Shown here piece after piece: positions 15,806 to 22,438 of a DNA stretch of 25,032 bases (positions within the stretch are counted from its first letter, which is position 1; every line of letters starts with the position of its first letter). Origin of the DNA: Prosthecobacter sp. (GTDB lineage: Bacteria > Verrucomicrobiota > Verrucomicrobiia > Verrucomicrobiales > Verrucomicrobiaceae); the NCBI GenBank assembly GCA_025869455.1, contig JAOZVT010001159.1, forward strand, positions 1,648 through 26,679, in the 5' to 3' direction. The translations under genes and the position numbers were made by a program. The notes under the pieces were generated by a model. It was not told the origin of the DNA, searched no databases, and worked only from the letters and a program-made list of their open reading frames with translations.

Positions 15806-17590
15806 ATGTCGCTCCAACCGCCGAACACTGCCAGTAATCCACTGTTTCGGTTCGCCTTTTACGGGGTGGCGATTGGGATGGCGCTTGTGCATGTATTCAT
15901 CACATTCCGTGGCCTGAGCAGTGCGGATGGGATGGAACAGGCGCAACTGGCACGCGAGATGGCGCGGGGAAATTACTTCCACACCAAGGTGATCCGCCCC
16001 TATGCCTGGGCCTTGCTGAATGAGGCAGGCCAAGACCCAGCGCCGGATGCCATGGTGGACATCACTCAGCCGCCACTTCCTTCCTTGCTCCTCGCCCCAG
16101 CGTTTAAGCTTCTCCAAGAGCATGACGCCTACCGCCCGAGCAAGGATGGGTCGATCTATTTGTTGGATCGTGTCGTCGCCTGCTATGGCGTGACGGCCAT
16201 GCTGCTGTCCATGCTCTGGACGCACGGTGCAGCCCGAAAACTGTTTGATCAAAAAGTCGCTGCCGTAGCCGTCTTGAGCCTGCTGATTTGTGAACCTCTT
16301 TGGGAACTATCGGTCAGTGGCAGTCCCGTGGCCTTGTTATTAGCTTTAACGGCCTTAGCCTTTCGATTGCTTGTTTCAGCGACAGGGAACTCTCAGCAAG
16401 GAAAAGAGGTACGTCTGACCTTAATGACTTTGGGCTGCGTAATGGCGCTCATGGTTTTGACGCACTGGCTGGCCGTCTGGCTAGTGCTGGGCCTGATTTT
16501 GAGCGTTTACCTTGGATTACCTCAAAAGCGTTCAGGTGCCACCCTCGTTGTTTTGATTCCTGCCCTGGCTGCTGTCAGTTGGGGCTGGTGGATGCAGCAA
16601 CGCTGTGGAGATCCCTTGGGTGGAGCTAAGACCCTGTTTCAAACCCACTTGATCTCTCTGGATGCATCCGCGCTTCAGCGTCAATATTCATTGAATATGC
16701 CTCCGGTGCAGGTGGCTGATTTTTTGCGGAAGTTTCTCCAAAATTGGCAGGACCAATTAGGGGATCTCTTTTCTCATTTCGGGTATGGATTGCCTGCTGT
16801 CTTTTTTATCGCAGCTCTGCTTCACCGCTTTCGCCGACCTGAAACCGCCGCCGTGAAGCTTGGAGTCGCCACGCTTGCCCTCAGCGTGGCCTTCGGCATG
16901 GGATTCATTGGGCTACCGGACCGCCGAATAGATGACAATAATCTCTATCTTGTCCTGATCCCTGCCCTGACGATTTATGGCTCGGCGATGCTGACCCTGC
17001 TATGGGCACGCTTGTATCCCAATGCCAGCGGGATATGGGCAGGCTGGGGATATGCCTTCATCGCGCTCGGGGTCAGTTCACTGCCACTTTTGAATACCCT
17101 GCCAGCGCAGGTCAAACTGGGGCTGACGCTGAGGAATCGTATTTACCCGCATTGGCCACCCTATGTGCCAGATCGTGTATCCATCGTGAATCGGTTGATC
17201 GAGCCTAACGAGATATTGTTTTCAGATGCGCCTTGGTTTGTCGCTTGGTATGCAGATACAACGACCGTCTGGGTCCCTCTCAAACGAGATGATTTCACGC
17301 GTATGAAAGCACAGGCTGAGGTGAAGGGAAAAACAGTGGCGGGATTCGTCATGACTCCCCTGGCCACGCGGATGGAATATTTGCATGAAGCTTTCACGGG
17401 GCCTTATCGTGAATGGCCTGACTTACTCTTTCGCGGTCCTCTTCTGGCCTTTGATCGTGACTTTCCCGCACGACCTAATTTTGAATATAAAGTGCCAGTG
17501 CCGTTGGTCGCCGTTCCAGTGGGGCCAAAGGAAAACCTGAGTCTGCAAATGACTTTCTATACTGATCATGCACGCACGCTCAAAGATTGA
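15806..17590 (+). CDS. Multi-pass membrane protein, GT-C glycosyltransferase-like
   Basis: This 594-residue protein has roughly ten predicted membrane helices in its first 440 residues and a soluble C-terminal domain of about 150 residues. The first loop after helix 1 contains an acidic motif SSADGMEQAQLAREMARG (D41, E44). Further along are ITQPPLPSLLLAP (about 86-97) and a DRVV segment before the next helices. This resembles the ArnT/PMT-type (GT39/GT83) layout, in which an acidic first-loop residue is catalytic and a PPL motif follows. Such enzymes transfer sugars from polyprenyl-phosphate donors on the outer face of the cytoplasmic membrane. The match is by pattern only, and the acceptor and donor are unknown. 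The gene has its own intergenic region after the terminator and converges on the YfbK-like gene. Confidence 0.65.
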   Translation: MSLQPPNTASNPLFRFAFYGVAIGMALVHVFITFRGLSSADGMEQAQLAREMARGNYFHTKVIRPYAWALLNEAGQDPAPDAMVDITQPPLPSLLLAPAFKLLQEHDAYRPSKDGSIYLLDRVVACYGVTAMLLSMLWTHGAARKLFDQKVAAVAVLSLLICEPLWELSVSGSPVALLLALTALAFRLLVSATGNSQQGKEVRLTLMTLGCVMALMVLTHWLAVWLVLGLILSVYLGLPQKRSGATLVVLIPALAAVSWGWWMQQRCGDPLGGAKTLFQTHLISLDASALQRQYSLNMPPVQVADFLRKFLQNWQDQLGDLFSHFGYGLPAVFFIAALLHRFRRPETAAVKLGVATLALSVAFGMGFIGLPDRRIDDNNLYLVLIPALTIYGSAMLTLLWARLYPNASGIWAGWGYAFIALGVSSLPLLNTLPAQVKLGLTLRNRIYPHWPPYVPDRVSIVNRLIEPNEILFSDAPWFVAWYADTTTVWVPLKRDDFTRMKAQAEVKGKTVAGFVMTPLATRMEYLHEAFTGPYREWPDLLFRGPLLAFDRDFPARPNFEYKVPVPLVAVPVGPKENLSLQMTFYTDHARTLKD

Positions 17591-17668
17591 GCGCGGGCAG
17601 AACCGAAGGTTAGTTCGGCACAACTACCGTTGACGTCCGTTGGTCGTCGTTAGCTTACCAAAAAGTCG

Positions 17669-19102
17669 TTACAAGCCAGCTGTCTTGGTGGCTTCAATGA
17701 CCAATTTGATGAACCTAGCCCGATCACCTTCCACATCTTTACCTTTGGATCTTTCAGCGAGAGAAAGTACCAATTCATGATTCAGATTGGGCGTGTTAGG
17801 AACACCACGCATGAGCAGGCCAAACCCGACCACGGCACTGTCGAAAACAAAGTCTTCACGCGCGCTCTGCCAAGTCTGCCCGCGATCCTGAACATTGAGC
17901 TGTGAGCTATCAAAAGGGCCGACGGTCTGCGTGGTGAAGTGCCCTTTGTCTAAGGTCACAGTCGCCACATTCTTGCTTCCATCAGTGTCACCGTTTGGCA
18001 GATATTCGTACCAAACAACATGAGTGCCAGCTTGGCGTAATTCCTGGGCTGGCTGATGACGCTCACACAACTGACGGTATTCCCGCACTTTCAGGGGGTC
18101 AAATGTGATCCGCAGCGGATAGGTAGCCTGAGTCAAAGCGGCAGGTTGGTCGGCAGGAAGTTGAATCGTGACCCGCAGTAAACGATGGCTTTCATCCCAA
18201 GGACAAGTGGCCACTTCCGCTTTCCAAGAGTGAATGTAGAGATCAGGTGTGTGAGTTTTTCCGTTGTCTTTGGGGTCGGGAGAAAGGTGTAAAGGAGCGG
18301 GGGAAGCTAACAATTCACGCTTATTAACCTTCGCTGGCAATGGGCGAATTTGGGCTGGTTTCAGAGCAAACTGATCCATCGGCTGGCGGTTCGCGCTGAC
18401 AAAAGCCACATGTTTTCCTGGAGTCGTGGTGGGCATTGGACGCACCGCCTTGGCCACCACTGGCGCAGCTTTAACCACCAATGTCTTCATGACAGGCGCA
18501 GGCGGCTCCGCACTCGATGACTCGGCTGCTGGTGTCTGCACCACAATGACGGGAGCCCTTTCAGGCAGAGTCACGGGCGCTGGGGCCACCGAAATTTCTT
18601 TTTGGGGCGTTACAGCTACAGGAGCTACCACTACCACAGGCTCTGCTGGTTCGTGCACTTGAACCTCCGGAATGAGGGCCGGCTGGGCTGGCTGCAAATC
18701 CGAAGTCAAAGCGACCGTAGAGGAGCTAGTCACGTTCACATGACGTCCAACAAGGTAGGCCGCACCCGTCAAAGCCAGCACGGCAGCGGCTTTCAGGATC
18801 CCACTGACGACAGGCCAGAGCACCGAAGGGCGGCGCTGAATAGGACGCGGCATCATCGGCCCCATACGACGAGGCAAATTAGCAGGGTAGAGCACGGCAT
18901 GACGCTGCTCCGGGCGCAGGCGTTCCTGGGGGATGGGTGCCCCCTGACGAAGCGCATCCGTTACGGCTTCGACCTGCTCCAATTCATGCGTGGCCACCGG
19001 GCAAGCCGCCAAGAGGGCATGAATATCTCTAGCCTGACAAGCATCTAGCTCACCCACAGCATAAGCGGTGAGGTCAGGGTTTTCGTGAGGCGTCGGTTTC
19101 AT
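17669..19102 (-). CDS. Membrane anti-sigma-like protein with YfbK/DUF3520 C-terminus, VWA domain absent
   Basis: This 477-residue protein starts with a helical anti-sigma-like region (about 9-55, NPDLTAYAVGELDACQARD). It lacks the HxxxCxxC zinc motif of ZAS anti-sigma factors. One membrane helix (about 98-118) is followed by a long Pro/Ala/Val-rich linker (about 135-275). The C-terminus matches the YfbK family around its VWA domain. EVATCPWDESHRLLRVTIQ (296-314) corresponds to the stretch just before the VWA domain. PLRITFDPLKVREYRQL (329-345), DFVFDSAVVGFGLLMRG (417-433) and a Leu/Ala-rich ending correspond to the DUF3520 domain just after it. The roughly 180-residue VWA domain expected between them is missing, with only about 15 residues linking the flanks. 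The gene begins 6 nt after the ECF sigma factor gene, so it is likely that factor's membrane regulator. Regulation through an extracytoplasmic signal is inferred. Confidence 0.8.
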   Translation of the reverse strand: MKPTPHENPDLTAYAVGELDACQARDIHALLAACPVATHELEQVEAVTDALRQGAPIPQERLRPEQRHAVLYPANLPRRMGPMMPRPIQRRPSVLWPVVSGILKAAAVLALTGAAYLVGRHVNVTSSSTVALTSDLQPAQPALIPEVQVHEPAEPVVVVAPVAVTPQKEISVAPAPVTLPERAPVIVVQTPAAESSSAEPPAPVMKTLVVKAAPVVAKAVRPMPTTTPGKHVAFVSANRQPMDQFALKPAQIRPLPAKVNKRELLASPAPLHLSPDPKDNGKTHTPDLYIHSWKAEVATCPWDESHRLLRVTIQLPADQPAALTQATYPLRITFDPLKVREYRQLCERHQPAQELRQAGTHVVWYEYLPNGDTDGSKNVATVTLDKGHFTTQTVGPFDSSQLNVQDRGQTWQSAREDFVFDSAVVGFGLLMRGVPNTPNLNHELVLSLAERSKGKDVEGDRARFIKLVIEATKTAGL

Positions 19103-19108
19103 AAAAAA

Positions 19109-19648
19109 TCAATTGGAGCGGGTGGCCAGTTCGCGATTCAGGTGTTCACGCAGTTTTTTAATGGCCACATGCATAATGAAGCCAACGTTCCCGACAGTGA
19201 GTCCGGTGACATCGGCAATCTGCTGGTAGGAGCAGTCATGCATGAATTTGAGGCGGATGACCTCTTGTTGGTTTGGGCGGAGTTTTTCCACAAGTTCCCA
19301 GATGCGCGCATGGAGTTCATGAGAGTCGGCATTTTCAGAGGGATCTGGATCAAAGGAGACAGCTCCTTCCAAAGCATCTTCATTGCCAAGATCAAGCCGG
19401 TGGTCCTTGCGGAGAATGTCCAGAGCGCGATTTCGGCAGACGGTGAAAAGCCAAGCTTTGAGATTATCCCGGACTTTGTCAGGGTCCGTGAGGTAGAGTT
19501 TGAGGAGGGAATCTTGGACGACATCGCGCGCACGCTCGTAGTCGCCATTGAGGATTCCTGCCGTGTAAGCAATGAGGTTACTCTCATATTGGTCCAGCGC
19601 CCGCCTAACGAGGAGGGAGGCTTCATCTTGGTGCGGCTGGACGGACAT
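19109..19648 (-). CDS. ECF-type RNA polymerase sigma factor
   Basis: This 179-residue protein has the two conserved sigma-70 regions. Region 2 (about 20-85) contains ERARDVVQDSLLKLYL and NLKAWLFTVCRNRALDILRK, which bind core polymerase and the -10 element. Region 4 (about 122-170) contains LRPNQQEVIRLKFMHDCSYQ and a helix-turn-helix IADVTGLTVGNVGFIMHVA that reads the -35 element. No region 1 or 3 is present, as expected for ECF factors. The next gene downstream, 6 nt away, encodes an integral membrane anti-sigma-like protein, the standard arrangement. It is divergent from the spermidine-synthase-like gene across a 132-nt region with a 17-bp dyad. Autoregulation is likely by analogy but is not shown by the sequence. 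The ATG at 19648 has no evident Shine-Dalgarno sequence. Confidence 0.93.
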   Translation of the reverse strand: MSVQPHQDEASLLVRRALDQYESNLIAYTAGILNGDYERARDVVQDSLLKLYLTDPDKVRDNLKAWLFTVCRNRALDILRKDHRLDLGNEDALEGAVSFDPDPSENADSHELHARIWELVEKLRPNQQEVIRLKFMHDCSYQQIADVTGLTVGNVGFIMHVAIKKLREHLNRELATRSN

Positions 19649-19702
19649 GTGTTCACTTTGCGTCTATTGAAACGCACGGGGAAGTAATTTGTTAGAGACT
19701 CT

Positions 19703-19719
19703 TCGCAAGAACCTTGCGA
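19703..19719. repeat. Perfect 7-bp inverted repeat in the divergent promoter region
   Basis: TCGCAAG and CTTGCGA are separated by AAC, giving a 17-bp dyad in the 132-nt region between the divergent sigma-factor and spermidine-synthase-like genes. It is not followed by a T run on either strand, so it is not an intrinsic terminator. An operator for a dimeric regulator is possible. Confidence 0.5.
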
Positions 19720-19780
19720 CCATCTCACGATTTAAAGGTTCCTCAAGCCCGCCCAGAAAGCGGCCTCAACCACTCCCTGA

Positions 19781-21865
19781 ATGCCCCATCCAACCGCACC
19801 CCGTCTGTCTGCTGCTTTTTTACTTGGGTCACTCAGCCTGCTCAGTGCCTTTTTGCTCTTTCAGGTGCAGCCTGTCATCAGTAAATTCATCCTTCCCTGG
19901 TTCGGTGGCAGCCCTGGTGTGTGGACCACTTGCATGGTTTTCTTTCAAGTCGTGCTTTTTGCAGGGTACGCCTACGCACACGGGTTGAGCCGTTTCCGCC
20001 CTCGAACCCAGGCCATCATACATTCGGCACTCATCTTGAGCGCCCTGGTTTTCCTTCCCATCGCCCCGGCTGACAGTTGGAAACCAGCGGGGGAAGAGGA
20101 CCCTGCCGGGAGGATATTACTCCTGCTACTAGGCACCGTAGGGCTACCCTACTTCATTCTTTCGAGCACGAGCCCACTGGCCCAGGTGTGGTTCATCCGT
20201 GCCGTGCCTGGAGGCAGACCCTGGCGGCTGTATGCGCTTTCGAACATTGGTTCCTTGGTGGCATTGCTGAGTTACCCGTTCTTTTTTGAACCTCGGCTCG
20301 AAGTGACCATGCAGACTTGGCTTTGGTCTGCTGCGTTTGTACTTTTCACCCTTCTCTCTGGGATCATGGCCTGGAAAAGCAGTGGGCGCACATCTTCTCA
20401 GGAGGAGGTGAAAGCCACGGAAACGCTGTTCGAAACCTCGCCTAAATCATGGCAACGAGTGCTCTGGGTGCTGCTGCCAGCGCTGGCAAGCGTGATGCTG
20501 CTAGCTGCGACCAACCATGTCTGCCAAGACGTGGCGGTGGTTCCCTTTATGTGGGTCGTGCCACTCAGCCTCTACCTGCTGACTTTCATCATCTGCTTTG
20601 AACATGAACGCTGGTATGCACGCTGGCTATGGGCTCCGCTAGCGTTGGTGGTGATCTTCATGGCGGCAGGGGAGAACCATCTCCACCTGGGTGTGGATCT
20701 AAACCCCAATTTCATGACTGAAATTGCGTGGAGTTTTGGAGCCATGTTCCTGGCCTGCATGGTCTGCCATGGAGAGCTGGCGCGGCTGAAACCAGCTCCT
20801 TCCCGCCTAACGGAATTTTATCTGTTGATGTCTGCCGGGGGAGCCATTGGCGGTATGTTGGTCAGTCTGGTGGCCCCACGGGTGTTTTTGTCATTCATGG
20901 AGTGGCCACTCGGACTGATCCTCAGTCTGCTCGTTGCCGGGGCCGCACTTTTTTGCACCGTTCTTCAACTGAACAGCAGGGAGCAGACTTGGACACTCGG
21001 ACTGATCCTCGTCATAGGCTGCTGGTCAGGCGCAGTATTCCTCACCCAGAAAACGATCAAGATCGAAGACAGGCTGGAACGCGTGCGGAATTTCTACGGC
21101 ACCGTCTATGTGGATCAAGATTATGATGCAGGACTGGAAAACGAATACCGGACGCTAACCCACGGAGGCATTGTCCACGGCATGCAGAATCTGGGGGATT
21201 TGTATCGGGAAGAACCTGTGACGTATTACGGGAGATCAACCGGGATCGGCCAAGCCTTGGGAAGACTCCGTGATAACAAAGATGCGAAAGTGGGAGTGGT
21301 CGGCTTAGGTGCCGGAACGGTGGGCTGCTATGCGCAGACTGGTCATGCTTTCCGCTTTTATGAAATCAATCCCGACGTGGTCAGGCTGGCGAGAAAATAT
21401 TTCACCTACCTTTCGGATGCCGAAACACGAGGTGCCACGGTGGAAACCATCATTGGAGATGCAAGGCTAATGCTGGAAAGAGAACCCGATCAGAATTTCG
21501 ACGTGCTGTTGCTAGATGCCTTTAGCGGCGACGCTATTCCGATGCATTTGCTGACACGAGAGGCCTTTCAGATTTATCATCGCCACATGAAACCGGAGGG
21601 AATCATCGCCGTCCATGTCACCAATTCCTATCTCACTCTCGCACCAGTGGTCGAAAAACAAGCCGCAGCCATGGGCTGGAAAACGACCCGTGTGATTACG
21701 GAGGAAGACGGCGACGATGACTACACAGACTATGTGCTGGTGACGCCAAATGAGGCCTTTTTGAAAGCCACCCCCAATGATATACCTCTGGGAGAAACCA
21801 AGATAGATGTACCCCTGTGGACCGACCGCTACCACAATCTGTTTCAGATTTTAGAGAAGGACTGA
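19781..21865 (+). CDS. Fused membrane/spermidine-synthase-like protein
   Basis: This 694-residue protein has an N-terminal half of about twelve membrane helices, opening with FLLGSLSLLSAFLLFQVQPV. That pattern is typical of the 'fused MFS/spermidine synthase' family (QPVISKFILPWFGGSPGVW). The C-terminal half is a Rossmann-fold aminopropyltransferase-like domain. It has a nucleotide-binding loop VVGLGAGTVGCYAQTG (about 506-521), an acidic end of beta-2 (FYEINPDVVRLA) and DVLLLDAFSGDAIPMHLLT (about 573-591), where the conserved Asp of spermidine synthases sits. The usual DSTDP active-site pattern is replaced by DAFSGDAIP, so polyamine synthesis should not be assumed. Members of this family are widespread, and their in vivo substrates are mostly unknown. 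It lies between two ECF sigma systems: divergent from the first and 48 nt upstream of the second on the same strand. Confidence 0.88.
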   Translation: MPHPTAPRLSAAFLLGSLSLLSAFLLFQVQPVISKFILPWFGGSPGVWTTCMVFFQVVLFAGYAYAHGLSRFRPRTQAIIHSALILSALVFLPIAPADSWKPAGEEDPAGRILLLLLGTVGLPYFILSSTSPLAQVWFIRAVPGGRPWRLYALSNIGSLVALLSYPFFFEPRLEVTMQTWLWSAAFVLFTLLSGIMAWKSSGRTSSQEEVKATETLFETSPKSWQRVLWVLLPALASVMLLAATNHVCQDVAVVPFMWVVPLSLYLLTFIICFEHERWYARWLWAPLALVVIFMAAGENHLHLGVDLNPNFMTEIAWSFGAMFLACMVCHGELARLKPAPSRLTEFYLLMSAGGAIGGMLVSLVAPRVFLSFMEWPLGLILSLLVAGAALFCTVLQLNSREQTWTLGLILVIGCWSGAVFLTQKTIKIEDRLERVRNFYGTVYVDQDYDAGLENEYRTLTHGGIVHGMQNLGDLYREEPVTYYGRSTGIGQALGRLRDNKDAKVGVVGLGAGTVGCYAQTGHAFRFYEINPDVVRLARKYFTYLSDAETRGATVETIIGDARLMLEREPDQNFDVLLLDAFSGDAIPMHLLTREAFQIYHRHMKPEGIIAVHVTNSYLTLAPVVEKQAAAMGWKTTRVITEEDGDDDYTDYVLVTPNEAFLKATPNDIPLGETKIDVPLWTDRYHNLFQILEKD

Positions 21866-21886
21866 GACATTTTTTGGCACCTTTGC

Positions 21887-21912
21887 GTTTCATCTTGGGA
21901 TTAAGATGAAAC
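21887..21912. repeat. Perfect 10-bp inverted repeat abutting a sigma-factor start codon
   Basis: GTTTCATCTT (21887-21896) and AAGATGAAAC (21903-21912) are exact reverse complements with a 6-nt GGGATT loop. The right arm ends 1 nt before the ATG at 21914. In RNA it would form a 10-bp hairpin covering the ribosome-binding region; in DNA it could be an operator. It is not an intrinsic terminator for the upstream gene, since no T run follows. A TAAGAT hexamer at 21902-21907 inside it resembles a -10 box and would place transcription start at or near the ATG. Confidence 0.85.
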
Positions 21913-21913
21913 C

Positions 21914-22438
21914 ATGGACGCGACCACCCGCCAAACGGAAGCCCTGATTCTGTTGCTGACCCAGCATCAGGATCAATTATTCCGCTACATCTTTGCCCTG
22001 CTCCCCAATGAGGCAGATGCGCGTGATGCCATGCAGGAGACGAGTCTGGCTCTGTATCGAAAATTTGAGCAGTATGATGAAGATAAGCCGTTCCTGCCTT
22101 GGGCTTATCGGTTCGCCTACCTGGAAGTGTTAAAACAACGATCACGCAGCCAACGGCAACCTTTATCCTTCAGCGAGGATGTTTTGGAATTACTAGCCGA
22201 CGAACGACAAAACCTGGAACCCCATTTGGAAAATAGATTGCGCGCTCTGGATGGCTGCCTGCAAAAGCTTCCCGCTGAAGAACGCCAACTGGTGACCTAT
22301 CGCTATGATCAACGTCGCCCAGTCGAGGAGATCATGGAACATCTGGGACAGAGTCGGCGGACCTTGTTCAGGAATCTAGAGCGCGTGAGACGGCTGCTGC
22401 ATGATTGTGTAACCCAACATCTGGAGGTGGCCTCATGA
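21914..22438 (+). CDS. ECF-type sigma factor, Rhodopirellula/Verrucomicrobium group
   Basis: This 174-residue protein has sigma-70 region 2 at about 22-78 (LFRYIFALLPNEADARDAMQ, ETSLALYRKF, LPWAYRFAYLEVLKQR). Region 4 lies at about 116-165 (LQKLPAEERQLVTYRYDQ, then a helix-turn-helix VEEIMEHLGQSRRTLFRNLE). The sequence style, including the LPWAYRFAYLEVLKQRSR stretch, matches the planctomycete/verrucomicrobial ECF group (TIGR02989-type), which is usually paired with a FecR-domain membrane protein as here. The stop overlaps the next start as ATGA (22435-22438), so the two are translationally coupled. The start is preceded by a perfect inverted repeat rather than a Shine-Dalgarno site. Target promoters are unknown. 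The FecR-LamG partner and the PSD1 cytochrome downstream are the obvious candidates for its regulon. Confidence 0.92.
   Translation: MDATTRQTEALILLLTQHQDQLFRYIFALLPNEADARDAMQETSLALYRKFEQYDEDKPFLPWAYRFAYLEVLKQRSRSQRQPLSFSEDVLELLADERQNLEPHLENRLRALDGCLQKLPAEERQLVTYRYDQRRPVEEIMEHLGQSRRTLFRNLERVRRLLHDCVTQHLEVAS
22423..22427 (+). promoter_or_regulatory. Strong Shine-Dalgarno sequence of the FecR-LamG gene
   Basis: GGAGG lies 7 nt before the ATG at 22435, inside the end of the sigma-factor gene. It fixes the start at 22435 rather than the in-frame GTG at 22405, and it supports coupled translation across the ATGA overlap. Confidence 0.75.

Noticed and set aside
17603..17618. CCGAA-N6-TTCGG hairpin between convergent genes as a bidirectional terminator
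   Set aside because: The stem is 5 bp and neither strand has a following T run.
19085..19728. Long open frames of about 200 codons on both strands overlapping the ECF sigma factor
   Set aside because: Only the frame at 19109-19648 on the minus strand shows sigma regions 2 and 4. The others are shadows.
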